Shown here piece by piece: positions 1-8,852 of a stretch of 64,000 nucleotides of DNA. This DNA is from Roseibium litorale (GTDB lineage: Bacteria > Pseudomonadota > Alphaproteobacteria > Rhizobiales > Stappiaceae): the NCBI RefSeq assembly GCF_014842915.1, contig NZ_JACYXI010000013.1, positions 1 through 64,000 of the forward strand. Direction: 5' to 3'. Made by a program: the position numbers and the translations under genes. The notes beneath the pieces were generated by a model that saw only the letters and a program-made list of their open reading frames with translations, was not told where the DNA came from and searched no databases. Within the stretch, counting starts at the first letter, position 1; each line of letters opens with the position of its first letter.

Positions 1-1
1 G

Positions 2-940
2 CGGCGTTTGGGTATTGAGGAGAAGGAGAGTTTCCGCTGGCTGGAAGGCGCCGATCAGGCAGCCTCGGTATGCGCTGGAGCGGCCTCGGTGACGATGGTT
101 GCCGACCGTGAAAGCGATATCTTCGAGCTGTTTGCGCTGCGCCCGGAAGGGGTCGAACTCGTGGTGCGGGCCGCCCATGACCGTAGCCTTGCGGATGGCG
201 GGACACTGTTTGCCGCCCTTGATGATCTGCCGGCGGCAGGAGAAGCGGAACTGGAGCTGGCAGCCAAACCCGGGCGCAAGCAGCGCACGGCAAGGCTGGA
301 GGCGCGCTTCCTGCCGGTGAGCCTGGCCCGTCCGGACCATGGCTGCCGCGGCAATCTGCCCGAAGGTGTTGCAGTTCATCTGGTCGACATCCGCGAGATC
401 GATCCCCCGCCGGGCGAGGCAGGCGTGCACTGGCGGCTGGTGACGACACATGCCGTCACAAATGAGGCTGAGGCCTGGGCTGCTGCCGGTCTTTACCGGC
501 GCCGCTGGGCCATCGAGCAATTGTTCCGCACGATGAAGACCCAGGGCTTCGACATCGAGGGCTTGCGCATTGAGGAGCCTGCGCCGCGCAACCGTCTGGT
601 GACCGCCGCGCTGATTGCAGCCGTCGCCATCCAGCAACTCGTCCATGCCCGCGACGGCTGCTGCGGGCCGCTGCGGCCTTTGACCGATGCCTTCACCCCG
701 CTGGATCAGCCTCTCATAGAAGCTTGTTGCACCAGCCTCGAAGGCAAAACCGGGCGCCAGAAAAATCCTCACCCCAAAGGCTCGCTCGCCTACGCAGCCT
801 GGGTCTGCGCCCGCCTCGGCGGATGGACCGGGTATTACGGAAAGCCGGGACCCATTGTCATGCTCGAAGGATGGCTCCAGTTCCAGGCTATGAGGAAAGG
901 CCTCAATCTCATCCAAAATCACACCCAAGCCAACGAATGA
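2..940 (+). CDS. IS4-family (Tn5/IS50-like) transposase, 5'-truncated by window edge
   Basis: DDE transposase that would mobilise an insertion sequence. The frame is open through the left edge, so the visible 312 codons are the C-terminal two thirds; Tn5-type transposases are usually 450-480 residues. The second catalytic-Asp region is visible as VADRESDIFEL, and the Y-x2-R-x3-E-x6-K signature of the IS4 family appears as YRRRWAIEQLFRTMKTQG around codon 163. The C-terminal half is intact to its TGA. The stretch after the stop (GATGTGTGAATCTAGTAG, about 931-948) could hold the right terminal inverted repeat, but the left end lies outside the window and this cannot be checked. The neighbouring AT-rich gene suggests this edge is a site of past insertion. 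Family call is sure; activity is unknown. Confidence 0.9.
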   Translation, partial: RRLGIEEKESFRWLEGADQAASVCAGAASVTMVADRESDIFELFALRPEGVELVVRAAHDRSLADGGTLFAALDDLPAAGEAELELAAKPGRKQRTARLEARFLPVSLARPDHGCRGNLPEGVAVHLVDIREIDPPPGEAGVHWRLVTTHAVTNEAEAWAAAGLYRRRWAIEQLFRTMKTQGFDIEGLRIEEPAPRNRLVTAALIAAVAIQQLVHARDGCCGPLRPLTDAFTPLDQPLIEACCTSLEGKTGRQKNPHPKGSLAYAAWVCARLGGWTGYYGKPGPIVMLEGWLQFQAMRKGLNLIQNHTQANE

Positions 941-1175
941 GATGTGTGAATCTAGTAGCCCTTCTGGGAGAGGGTGGGGTGAGGGTAATATTGCTTGAAA
1001 CTTGTACCTGTCGCGCGGCATAGGCAGCCCCTCACCCGGAGGGAGAGGTGGCGTGCGCTGCAAAGCTCAGTTCTCTCTTCTTAAGACTTCAGGATGAAGT
1101 TGAACCCGGTTTCAACAATACAGTAGCCGGCTTCGCCAAGACAGCTGGAGATCGATATTTGCAGGTTGTTTCAAT
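941..1175. repeat. Intergenic region with imperfect inverted repeat GGGTGAGGG/CCCTCACCC type
   Basis: No gene seen. It contains two facing purine/pyrimidine-biased blocks, one around 967-988 (gagagggtggggtgaggg) and its near complement around 1028-1050 (cccctcacccggagggagag). They could pair into a hairpin with a loop of about 40 bases. It may be a repeat-type element or a terminator-like structure after the transposase; there is no T-run. Confidence 0.35.
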
Positions 1176-1775
1176 TCACTCTTTCCGACAGATCATACTG
1201 ATTTTCTTTGTCAGATAGATCAGGGGACCATTTAACAAATATGCCGATATAGGCAAAATTACAGACACAAGTAAAATACCAGAATATCCGACTAGTTGTA
1301 TTGATCCACCAGGGTATTTCTCCCCACACAACTCAACCAACCAAACAAAAACCGGGTAAACTAGAAAAGCTAAAATGCCCATCCATGCGCATAGACCGAT
1401 AACCGCGTCCTCCCCCGCGGAAACCATCTCCCCATTTCGTTTCCATGACAATAAGTATGCGATATAAAAGACCAATATATTAATAGGAAGAAGAAGAATA
1501 TAATACAGAAAAGAAAATTGATACCCGAATAGATAACTACCCCCAAGACAGGCCATATCCTCAGATCTAATTCTAAAAAATTCATAATTTCTCATCATGT
1601 ATTCAATTGCAAAGTTATTTGAAATATCATAATCGTAATAATTAAAATATAAATAACTTAATATTTCAAAGTTTATAGCTATTGTCCCGAAAAGGTATAA
1701 ATTGACAAAAATATAAAATTCCGGATATTCATTTCCTTCAAATGGTCTAAACTTAGCCCATTTATCTTCCTTCAT
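1176..1775 (-). CDS. AT-rich hypothetical membrane protein
   Basis: I do not recognise this 199-residue protein. It is rich in Tyr, Phe, Ile and Asn and has about four hydrophobic segments: near residues 24-45, 88-110 (FLYYILLLPINILVFYIAYL), 125-147 and 160-182. This suggests a polytopic inner-membrane protein with a hydrophilic loop around 50-80. Its base composition is strikingly AT-rich against a GC-rich chromosome, and codons such as AAA, ATA and TAT are frequent. It lies next to a transposase, so recent acquisition is likely. The start is the ATG at 1775; the GAAGTATT just before it is a weak ribosome-binding site. It may belong to cargo of a decayed mobile element; no function is claimed. 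Confidence 0.6.
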   Translation of the reverse strand: MKEDKWAKFRPFEGNEYPEFYIFVNLYLFGTIAINFEILSYLYFNYYDYDISNNFAIEYMMRNYEFFRIRSEDMACLGGSYLFGYQFSFLYYILLLPINILVFYIAYLLSWKRNGEMVSAGEDAVIGLCAWMGILAFLVYPVFVWLVELCGEKYPGGSIQLVGYSGILLVSVILPISAYLLNGPLIYLTKKISMICRKE

Positions 1776-1818
1776 AATACTTCATCTCCATAGAAACATT
1801 CACAGTTCAGAGAAAACC

Positions 1819-3009
1819 TCAATTCATCCGGCACGACCCAGCGTAGGAGTCGCCCACGTCGTCGAAGACCTTTGACTTCACTTCCGTGACGTATTTGTCG
1901 GAGCCGCGGCGGACGGCTTCAACCAGATAGAAGTCGTGGATCGGGAACTGGTTGGAGTTAAAGCGGAAGTCACCGCGCACGCTCTGGAAGGGGGCTGCGC
2001 GCAGGGAGGACAGGAGAACCTTCTTTTCCGCAAGGCTTCCGGTCATGCCCACGGCCCCGCTGATCAGCATGGCCGCATCATAGCCCTGCGCGGCATAGGC
2101 GGAGGGCTCATAGCCATATTCCGCAACGAAAGCGCGGACGAAGCGGTTGTTTTCTTCCGTGTTCAGATCCGGTGCCCAGTCGTTGCCCGAAAGCAGGCCT
2201 TCGGCGGCGTCTTTCATGACCGGCAGCGTGGTCTCGTCCAGGGTGTAGGCGGACAGAAACGGAATGTCGGCCTTTAGCCCCGCCTTGGCGAATTGCTCGA
2301 CAAGACTGACGCCCATTTGTCCCGGCATGAAGGTGAATACCGCATCCGGGTCCATCTTGCTGATCAGCGCCATGTCGGCGCTGAAATCCATCTGCCCGAG
2401 TTTGCTGTAGAGTTCGCCGACAATCTCGCCGCTGTAGTGGCGCTTGAAGGCGGCGATCGCCTCTTTGGCCCCACGGTAGTCAGGAGCCAGGAGCAGCACC
2501 CGGCTGTAGCCGCGCTCGCGCGCGTACCGTCCCATGGCCTCGTTGTTCTGGTCGGACTGGGAGGCGGTGGAGAAGAAATAGGGGCTGCAGCCCTTGCCTG
2601 CGATATAACCAGGTCCGGCCCCGGCACCGATGAAGATCGTCTCCGATTTCACCACCTCCGGATAGACTGCCAGCATGATGTTGTTGAAGGTGATCCCCGC
2701 CAGGAAATCCACCTTCTCCACATTGATCAGATTGGCGACCGCCTGCCGCGCTGCCTCAATGTCCAGCTTGTCATCGGCGACGATGACCTTGGTCTGAAAG
2801 CCGCCAAGGCGGTCACCCTTCTGCTTGACCGCCAGCAGAAAGCCGTCGCGCATGTGCTGTCCGGGGAGCGATGCGGGCCCGGACAAGGTGGCGACAAAGC
2901 CGATCTTCATGCTTTCGGCCCGCGCTGTACCCGGCGCGCCTCCCAGTCCGGCAAGCGCCGCCGTTCCCAGGCACACCACCGCTGCCAGAGAAGAGAAAAG
3001 CCGTTTCAT
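1819..3009 (-). CDS. ABC transporter periplasmic substrate-binding protein (branched-chain amino acid type)
   Basis: Periplasmic type-I solute-binding protein of the Leu/Ile/Val family (Peripla_BP_6), 396 residues, the usual length. A signal peptide covers about residues 1-31 (hydrophobic core AAVVCLGTAALAGLG, cleavage after ARA). The mature protein begins with the typical MKIGFVATLSGPAS strand, and the two lobes follow with motifs such as AAQGYDAAML near the C-terminus. No permease or ATPase gene lies beside it, so it is an orphan binding protein that must either use a remote membrane complex or act as a sensor subunit. The ligand cannot be told from sequence. Start ATG at 3009 is supported by the signal peptide and by GGAGA upstream. 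Confidence 0.88.
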   Translation of the reverse strand: MKRLFSSLAAVVCLGTAALAGLGGAPGTARAESMKIGFVATLSGPASLPGQHMRDGFLLAVKQKGDRLGGFQTKVIVADDKLDIEAARQAVANLINVEKVDFLAGITFNNIMLAVYPEVVKSETIFIGAGAGPGYIAGKGCSPYFFSTASQSDQNNEAMGRYARERGYSRVLLLAPDYRGAKEAIAAFKRHYSGEIVGELYSKLGQMDFSADMALISKMDPDAVFTFMPGQMGVSLVEQFAKAGLKADIPFLSAYTLDETTLPVMKDAAEGLLSGNDWAPDLNTEENNRFVRAFVAEYGYEPSAYAAQGYDAAMLISGAVGMTGSLAEKKVLLSSLRAAPFQSVRGDFRFNSNQFPIHDFYLVEAVRRGSDKYVTEVKSKVFDDVGDSYAGSCRMN

Positions 3010-3282
3010 GCGAGGTCTCCAGACAATAAGGAACGGTCCTCAAGGACGCCTCCCGGCGTTTTGAGCCTGAACTATTTCACAGCCAAGGTGCACACCCGGT
3101 TAAGGTCAGCACCCCTCAACCCGGCTCTAGCGGGAGACAATGAGGCCCGGAATGTCACTCAAATTCCCGCAGTCCGCCCAATTCTGATCCGCGTGATGCC
3201 ACAAATGCCCTTGTTAATGGCAGGGGTGGAGAGCCAGGCATTGGTCCGAGGCGCTCCTTTTGCGGAAAAACGGAGCGATCCC

Positions 3283-4416
3283 ATGTACCAGACCTTAGAC
3301 GCCTCCAAGCCCATGCCGGCCCGCCGCCCCTCGGGACCGGTGACCTGGGGTCCGCAATCGCCAGCCGCCCCGGCCTTTGCGCGCCGCCCGTTCGGATCCG
3401 CCTCCGCCCAGGGCGGTGCCCCCAAGCGCCCGCGTATTCTGTGGACCGAGGATGGCAGTGATCTGGAGCTTCCGGATCTGCTGGCTGCGGGCCCGGCGCT
3501 TGGCGCGCCCTTTTCCCGCCCCTCCCTCTTTCCGGATTCACCTGTCTCCCCCCCTTCGGAAGAAGCTGCCGCAATTGACGTTGACCTTGAAGTTGACAGT
3601 GACGCGGCAGCAGCTCCCAAGGCGAGCACCCCGGCAAAAGGATTTGTGCCGTTCCCCCGCCCGGCATTCCTCATGTCTGTTGCGCATAAGCGCGTGGCGG
3701 TCATTGCTGCCGGGGTGAGCCTTGCCACCCTGACCGGTTTCCTGCTCCTGCCCTCAAGCTCCTCCAGAACCGGCGACCGGATGGTCACCACAGGCGCCAT
3801 TCACGTTCAGCCTCAGATGCAGGATGGAACCGCCGCTGCAAAGGCACAGGTTGCCGGGACGCGCTTTGCCGAGAGCTTTTCGGAAGCAGAACGTGAGCGC
3901 AATGGCGCCCTGGCGCAGAAAATTCAGGACAGGCTCCCGACCGTTCTCGCCAATCAGGCCAAGGATCCGATGGCCTCCCTGGTCAGCCAGACAGCGGAGA
4001 CAGGCCAGCCGGTCCGCACCGCAGGTCTTTATGGGGAGCAGATGGTTCTGTCTCCCGGCAGCGCGGCTGAAGACGACCTGACGCTTTCCACGTCTCTTGC
4101 CCAAAGCCCGGAAGCCCATGGGACAAGCTTCCTGCAAGAAGCGGCCGTGGTGCCCGAGGCAGAAGCCGCCGCCGGTCTGTCGCCCGCAGCGACGCGCCTG
4201 AAACTCGGCGGCACTCCTCTGGAAGGATCCGCAAACGCCAGCGTCAACCTGCGGGAGGGCGCCGACATGGGCACCAATGTGATTGGCGTTGTTCCGGCAG
4301 GAGCGAAACTTTCTGTCGGCGAGTGCGACACCTGGTGGTGCGCGGTCTCACATGACGGCAAGACAGGCTATATTGGCCGCAAATTCATCGACACGGCTGC
4401 CGCCCAGGCTGGCTGA
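3283..4416 (+). CDS. SH3-domain envelope protein with single membrane anchor
   Basis: A 377-residue protein. The N-terminal 140 residues are Pro/Ala-rich and low complexity, one hydrophobic segment follows at about 147-167 (VAVIAAGVSLATLTGFLLL), and the C-terminal 70 residues form a bacterial SH3 (SH3_3-like) domain: VNLREGADMGTNVIGVVPAG, then GECDTWWCAV and GYIGRKFID. The arrangement predicts a cytoplasmic Pro-rich tail and a periplasmic SH3 domain, which in this family usually binds peptidoglycan or peptides. The frame is open far upstream (to 2293) only as antisense shadow of the binding-protein gene. The ATG at 3283 is preferred because GGAG lies 10 bases upstream and the real composition begins there. 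It may act with the lytic transglycosylase 700 bp downstream. Confidence 0.75.
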   Translation: MYQTLDASKPMPARRPSGPVTWGPQSPAAPAFARRPFGSASAQGGAPKRPRILWTEDGSDLELPDLLAAGPALGAPFSRPSLFPDSPVSPPSEEAAAIDVDLEVDSDAAAAPKASTPAKGFVPFPRPAFLMSVAHKRVAVIAAGVSLATLTGFLLLPSSSSRTGDRMVTTGAIHVQPQMQDGTAAAKAQVAGTRFAESFSEAERERNGALAQKIQDRLPTVLANQAKDPMASLVSQTAETGQPVRTAGLYGEQMVLSPGSAAEDDLTLSTSLAQSPEAHGTSFLQEAAVVPEAEAAAGLSPAATRLKLGGTPLEGSANASVNLREGADMGTNVIGVVPAGAKLSVGECDTWWCAVSHDGKTGYIGRKFIDTAAAQAG

Positions 4417-4489
4417 AGCCAGTATGCCCCTGTTAGGATATGCCGGATAGGATGGCAGACACTGTTGTCTCCCTCCAAGGATCGAGATC

Positions 4490-4987
4490 ATGTCCGCCAG
4501 ATCCAGAGTTCCGCTCCGGGCCCAAAGCGCCCTTGCCGCGACCGGTTTCCTTCTTGCCTCTCTGACCCTGACCGGTCCGATACTGCTTGGTCCGGCAGCG
4601 CTGGCAGATGGCATTGCCGATCCATGCGATGCCTATGCCCGTTCTTATGCCGATGATCATCTGGGCAGTGGCGACCCGACGGGCGATATTGTCTCCGGTG
4701 CCATGGAGGGAGCCGTCGCAGGCGGCGCCTGGGCAGGCCCCGGCGGCGCGAGGCGCGGCGCCAGGGTTGGAGGCGCAGCCGCAGTGCTCGATAATCTGGC
4801 CACCTATCCCGGCGGATGGCAGGCCCTTTATGACATGGGCTATCAGATCTGCCGGACGGATCTGCAAAACCGGGCAAACGCCTCCTCACAAGGGCGCTGC
4901 CGGTCCAGCGCCAGCGTCGACAGCGGCCCCTCCCGCGAAACCCTGTCCTCCCGCTCCGGATCGATTTCCGCCTCCAGCTGCCGTTGA
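4490..4987 (+). CDS. Small secreted Gly/Ala-rich protein, unknown function
   Basis: A 165-residue protein with a likely signal peptide (residues 1-39, hydrophobic AATGFLLASLTLTGPILLG, cleavage near ALA). The mature part opens with IADPCDAYARSYAD and has a Gly/Ala-rich stretch at about 66-95 (GAMEGAVAGGAWAGPGGARR) resembling glycine-zipper proteins, followed by a Ser-rich tail. An AAGGA site lies 10 bases before the ATG at 4490. The Ser-rich tail is of low complexity and the +1 frame reads on with a Pro-rich tail to 5069, so a frameshift near the 3' end is possible. I do not recognise a named family; envelope location is inferred from the signal peptide. Confidence 0.6.
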   Translation: MSARSRVPLRAQSALAATGFLLASLTLTGPILLGPAALADGIADPCDAYARSYADDHLGSGDPTGDIVSGAMEGAVAGGAWAGPGGARRGARVGGAAAVLDNLATYPGGWQALYDMGYQICRTDLQNRANASSQGRCRSSASVDSGPSRETLSSRSGSISASSCR

Positions 4988-5107
4988 CCTTGCGGAAAAC
5001 GGCTCCATAACCTCTCAACACTGTGCGGTTGACGCTGCCCAGCCGGTTCGGCACCCTCTGCGCCAGTGATTTGCGGCACCCTTCTTCTTTCAGACACGAG
5101 GCCTTTT

Positions 5108-6304
5108 ATGACCTTCCGCCCTTCCCGTCTTTTTGCTCCTGCTCTCGCCTTGCTCGCCGTTTCTGCAACCGCCCCCAGCGCCCTTGCTGCGGGACAATGC
5201 GGCGGTGACTTCCGCCAGTTCCTTGCAGGCGTAAAGCAGGAAGCGGTCTCCATGGGTCTTTCGGCCCAGGCGGCAGACGAGACCCTTGCCAACGCTCAGA
5301 TTGACCGCAAGGTTCTGTCCATGGACCGCGGCCAGGGCGTCTTCAAGCAGGACTTCCTGACCTTCTCCCAGCGGGCAATCTCCGGCTACCGGATGAAGAA
5401 CGGCGCCGCCAACATCAAAAAATACGCCCCGGTTTTTGCCCGGGCGGAGAAGGAATACGGCGTCCCGGCCGCGGTCATCACCGCCTTCTGGGCGCTGGAA
5501 ACCGACTTTGGCGCCGTTCAGGGCGACTTCAACACCGTCAATGCCCTGGCAACCCTTGCCCATGACTGCCGCCGGCCGGAGCTGTTCCGCCCGCAGCTGA
5601 TCGCAGCCATCCACATGGTGCAGAACGGCGATCTGGACCCGTCCTCAACCACGGGGGCCTGGGCCGGTGAAATCGGCCAGGTGCAGATGCTGCCGGAGGA
5701 CATCGTCAGATGGGGGCGCGATGGTGATGGCGACGGCCATGTGAAGCTCAAGACCAGCTCACCCGATGCCATCCTGACCGCTGCCGCCTTCATCCAGCAT
5801 CTGGGCTGGCAGCCCGGTGAACCGTGGCTTCAGGAAGTCAGCGTCCCGTCCAACCTGGACTTTTCCCTAAGCGGCCTTGGCCGGGAGCGGCCCGTCTCCG
5901 ATTGGGCGGCCATGGGCGTGACGGCCCGCAGCGGCAATCTGGCAGGCGGATTGAAAGCGTCCCTGATCCTGCCGCAAGGCCGCAAGGGCCCCGCATTCCT
6001 CGCCTACCGGAACTTCAATATCTATCTCGAGTGGAACCAGTCCTTCGTCTACACGACAACCGCCGCCTATTTCGCAACGCGCCTTGGCGGGGCTCCCGTC
6101 TATGACAAGGGCAATCCCGATCCGGGTCTTTCCGACGGGCAGATGAAGCAGCTTCAGACCAAACTGCAGGCGCTCGGGCATGACGTCGGCAAGATCGACG
6201 GCATTCTGGGCGGCGGCACCCGCGCTGCCACACAGGCCATCCAGAAACAGCTCGGCATACCGGCGGATGGCTGGCCGACGGCGGAACTGCTCAACAGGCT
6301 TTGA
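5108..6304 (+). CDS. Lytic murein transglycosylase (MltB family) with C-terminal peptidoglycan-binding domain
   Basis: Periplasmic enzyme that cleaves the MurNAc-GlcNAc bond of peptidoglycan and forms 1,6-anhydro-muropeptides. 398 residues: signal peptide 1-27, SLT_2 catalytic domain about 32-325, PG_binding_1 domain about 340-398 (QLQTKLQALGHDVGKIDGIL). The catalytic Glu is E131 in FWALETDFGAVQGDFN, and the EIGQVQMLPEDI motif of this family is present. There is no lipobox Cys, so it is soluble rather than lipid-anchored. The frame is open to a GTG at 5066, but the ATG at 5108 gives a clean signal peptide and has ACGAGG about 10 bases upstream. It is monocistronic and ends at a strong terminator. 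Confidence 0.93.
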   Translation: MTFRPSRLFAPALALLAVSATAPSALAAGQCGGDFRQFLAGVKQEAVSMGLSAQAADETLANAQIDRKVLSMDRGQGVFKQDFLTFSQRAISGYRMKNGAANIKKYAPVFARAEKEYGVPAAVITAFWALETDFGAVQGDFNTVNALATLAHDCRRPELFRPQLIAAIHMVQNGDLDPSSTTGAWAGEIGQVQMLPEDIVRWGRDGDGDGHVKLKTSSPDAILTAAAFIQHLGWQPGEPWLQEVSVPSNLDFSLSGLGRERPVSDWAAMGVTARSGNLAGGLKASLILPQGRKGPAFLAYRNFNIYLEWNQSFVYTTTAAYFATRLGGAPVYDKGNPDPGLSDGQMKQLQTKLQALGHDVGKIDGILGGGTRAATQAIQKQLGIPADGWPTAELLNRL

Positions 6305-6323
6305 CACGACCCGGTTGAAACTC

Positions 6324-6356
6324 AAACGGCCCGCCCTTACACAGGCGGGCCGTTTT
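6324..6356 (+). terminator. Rho-independent terminator after the lytic transglycosylase gene
   Basis: A perfect 12-bp stem, AAACGGCCCGCC with GGCGGGCCGTTT, around an 8-base loop and ending in a T-run, lies 20 bases after the stop codon at 6304. The A-run on the other side means it may also serve the convergent gene that ends at 6374. Confidence 0.93.
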
Positions 6357-6373
6357 GCGTTCTGACAACAGGC

Positions 6374-7621
6374 TTAGTGGCTGCCGCTCAGCACCAGGGT
6401 GCGGATTGGGAGCAGCAGCGACTGGCTGCGCAGGAGGATCGCGTGAACCAGACCGACCGTGTCGACCACATGCAGGAAGACAAAGGTGCCCAGCCCCATA
6501 TCCTTGTCACTCTCCAGCCGTTCGTGATTGTCGGTGTAGAGGTTCGCGATGCAGCGGCTGCCCGGAGGCAACCTGTCAAACCCGCCCTCATAGACCGGTT
6601 CCAGCATCGTCGTGATGGAACCCGCCGTCATTGATGGATTGGCAGTATCGACCAGACGTTCCGAGGCGGAGAACTGACCGGAGGCCAGATAGAACTGGAC
6701 CCCTGTCACCACCACCGGAATGATGGTGAACGGCAGAGAGGGACAAGTGATTTCCCCGGCCATGCCCGGCTTGATCACCTGGGATTCGATCTGGTTGAAC
6801 CCCGCGAACATCCGCTTGCGTCCCGCATCATCCGGAATCAGGATCCCGCCCGGGCGCATCAGCGGACTGACAATGTCCCCCTTGCGGATGGAGAACTGGG
6901 TGACGGTTCCGTCGACACCCGCATAGACGGTCTTCTTCGCCAGATCGGCCCGCGCCTGATCCAGCTTGGCAAGTGCTGTCTGCCGGCTTGCCGGCAAGGC
7001 TACATTGATCTTGGTCTCAGTTAGCTTCTGCTGGGCAACCGCGGCGTCGACAACACTCTGGCGCGCGTCCACGGCGGTCTGAAGTTTCTCAACCTCGCGG
7101 CGCGTTACCACATCCGAATTGCGCTGCTGCAAGTCGACCTTGGTGTTCAGTTCGTCCACCGCCTGCTTCAGGGAGGCTTCGGCCTGACCAATCTGGGCAT
7201 TGGCAACCAGCAGTTCGCCAGTTGCCAGGGCAATCTCCGCATCGATCTCGCTGACCTGGCGTTCCGCCGAAATGACCGCCGCTTCTTCCTCGGAACTGTC
7301 CAGCCTGAAGATCACATCGCCCGCTTTCACATGTGTTTCCAGTCCCGGCGGCATCATGACTTCGACCACGCGCCCGCCGCTTTCCGGAAGGATCGGCACC
7401 GTCCGGAAGAAGAGCGTCGCGCTCGTGGTTGCCGGGTGGAAGTAGAAAATCATCGTGACAAGGGAAATGGTTAGCATGGCGCAGGTCACGATGCCGTAGC
7501 GCAGCTCGTACCAGACCGAATAAATCGTGATTTCCTGGCCGATCCGCTTTCCCTGGACATAGCGGCGGAAAAGATAATCCGGAAAGATCGTGAAAAGGGA
7601 GCAGAAGAGAAGCTCAAGCAT
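6374..7621 (-). CDS. HlyD-family membrane-fusion protein (YiaV/YibH-like)
   Basis: Periplasmic adaptor (membrane-fusion) protein, 415 residues. One membrane segment lies at about 43-65 (CAMLTISLVTMIFYF), followed by a biotinyl-lipoyl-like half domain (PILPESGGRVVEVMMPPGLE), a long alpha-helical hairpin at about 115-215 and the second lipoyl half (YAGVDGTVTQFSIRKGDIVSP). The C-terminus is a further hydrophobic segment, unusual for HlyD proteins. The ATG at 7621 has GGGGAGG upstream and overlaps the end of the preceding gene by 8 bases, which implies translational coupling. The pairing of a small membrane protein with an HlyD protein matches the E. coli YiaW-YiaV arrangement; the exported substrate is unknown and no transporter ATPase is adjacent. 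Confidence 0.82.
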   Translation of the reverse strand: MLELLFCSLFTIFPDYLFRRYVQGKRIGQEITIYSVWYELRYGIVTCAMLTISLVTMIFYFHPATTSATLFFRTVPILPESGGRVVEVMMPPGLETHVKAGDVIFRLDSSEEEAAVISAERQVSEIDAEIALATGELLVANAQIGQAEASLKQAVDELNTKVDLQQRNSDVVTRREVEKLQTAVDARQSVVDAAVAQQKLTETKINVALPASRQTALAKLDQARADLAKKTVYAGVDGTVTQFSIRKGDIVSPLMRPGGILIPDDAGRKRMFAGFNQIESQVIKPGMAGEITCPSLPFTIIPVVVTGVQFYLASGQFSASERLVDTANPSMTAGSITTMLEPVYEGGFDRLPPGSRCIANLYTDNHERLESDKDMGLGTFVFLHVVDTVGLVHAILLRSQSLLLPIRTLVLSGSH

Positions 7622-8240
7622 CGCCGTCCCTCCCCTTTTCCCGTGCGGCGGGCGCCTCTGGTTCCCCAGATCCCGCCCCGGAGGCGTGACCAGCCTCACG
7701 GCGTCCGGTTGCCGCCAGTGCGAGCATGTCGACCGGCAGACTTTCCGGGCTCGATGCAGATGACGTTCCCGCAGAAGCAGCCCCATGAACCGGAGCCCCT
7801 TGGCCTTCCAAGGGGGGGGCTTCCTGCCCCCGCGTGCGCGACCGATTTCCGGCAACCGCTGCGCCTTCGGGTGCCGAGAGGCGCCGCAAGGAGCGGGCGA
7901 TCGAGACCAGCGGCGTCACCACATCGGGTACCGGCAGAAACACCAGCACCAGCGCGGCAACCCAGAAGAAATTGTTATGGGTGAACAGGGCCAGCAGGCA
8001 GAGAACCGCAACCAGCTCCATGTGATTGCTGTTGCGGCCATGCGCCAGCCGTTCCGGCAGGGAATGCAGATGCAGGTAGAAGGACCCTGCCGCAATGACA
8101 ATCAGGATCAGTCCGATCAGCACCGAGGTCATCATCGGATCGCTGCCATCCGGTCCGGGCAGGAAGGACGGAAGATGAGCCGGAGCCAGTGGATTTAACG
8201 CAGCTGCCCCTGCGGCCGCGTGAGAAAGCGAATCTGCCAT
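7614..8240 (-). CDS. Inner-membrane protein (DUF3302/YiaW-like) partnered with the HlyD protein
   Basis: A 208-residue protein with two or three membrane segments near residues 36-56 (MTSVLIGLILIVIAAGSFYL) and 74-103 (ELVAVLCLLALFTHNNFFW, then VAALVLVFLPVP). A hydrophilic Ala/Gly/Glu-rich tail of about 90 residues follows and is likely cytoplasmic and disordered. It lies directly upstream of, and overlaps by 8 bases, the HlyD-family gene, so the two are surely co-expressed. The length of the tail exceeds that of YiaW (about 107 residues). The YiaW comparison rests mainly on context and topology. Start at 8240 is the first ATG; an internal MMTSVL start cannot be excluded. Confidence 0.65.
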   Translation of the reverse strand: MADSLSHAAAGAAALNPLAPAHLPSFLPGPDGSDPMMTSVLIGLILIVIAAGSFYLHLHSLPERLAHGRNSNHMELVAVLCLLALFTHNNFFWVAALVLVFLPVPDVVTPLVSIARSLRRLSAPEGAAVAGNRSRTRGQEAPPLEGQGAPVHGAASAGTSSASSPESLPVDMLALAATGRREAGHASGAGSGEPEAPAAREKGRDGDA

Positions 8241-8308
8241 ATAACCCCCAGCTTCCGTTGAGAAGACATGTGCTTACAGTCAGACACGCTGGCAAAAAAG
8301 GTGCAAGG

Positions 8309-8833
8309 TTACAACTGATTGTTTGTGCAACTTTCCTTTGCGGAATTTACCCTATCTCGGTCCGGGGTGCCGCCGTCCTGGGCCAGCGGTTTGTCTCCGC
8401 GCAGGTAGCGCGGCCCGCGCCCGAAACGGCTCGCCGCGTCTCCGGCGTTATAGAGATGGCAGTCCTGAAAGGACAGGCAGCCGCAGCCGATGCAACTGTC
8501 GAGCTTGCCCCTGAGTGCGGTCAGCGTGGCAATCTTGTTGTCCAGATGGCTGCGGAACGCCAGGCTGATCCGGGTCCAGTCGGCCTTTGCCGGCGCCCTG
8601 CCCGGTGGCAGGGACGCCAGTTGCTCTGCGATCTCGGCAATCGTGAAACCGAACTCCTGGGCGACCATCACGAAAGAGAGCCGGCGGATATCCGCCCTCA
8701 GATAGCGCCGCTGGCCACCGGCATTGCGTGCCGGGGTGACAAGCCCCTTGGTCTCGTAGAAGCGGATGGCCGAGACCGACAGCCCGGTGCGCCGGGCCAG
8801 ATCTCCGATGGACAGCAGATCATCAGCCTTCAT
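8309..8833 (-). CDS. soxR: SoxR, redox-sensitive MerR-family transcriptional activator
   Basis: Cytoplasmic [2Fe-2S] sensor of superoxide and redox-cycling compounds, 174 residues. The N-terminal MerR helix-turn-helix is at about 7-45 (IGDLARRTGLSVSAIRFYE), then a dimerisation helix, then the iron-sulphur loop CIGCGCLSFQDC with Cys at 114, 117, 119 and 125, the same spacing as in E. coli SoxR. The C-terminal tail is longer than in the enterobacterial protein. The frame reaches a TTG at 8845, but the ATG at 8833 (MKADDLLSIG) fits the family. It is divergent from the VOC-fold gene at 8996 with a SoxR-type promoter between them; no soxS is present, as is normal outside enterics, so SoxR probably acts directly on its target genes. 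Confidence 0.95.
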   Translation of the reverse strand: MKADDLLSIGDLARRTGLSVSAIRFYETKGLVTPARNAGGQRRYLRADIRRLSFVMVAQEFGFTIAEIAEQLASLPPGRAPAKADWTRISLAFRSHLDNKIATLTALRGKLDSCIGCGCLSFQDCHLYNAGDAASRFGRGPRYLRGDKPLAQDGGTPDRDRVNSAKESCTNNQL

Positions 8834-8852
8834 GAGCTTTCCCAAATAAACC

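Noticed and set aside
2293..3282. N-terminal extension of the SH3 protein frame
   Set aside because: This part is antisense to the substrate-binding protein gene; the real start is the ATG at 3283 with a ribosome-binding site.
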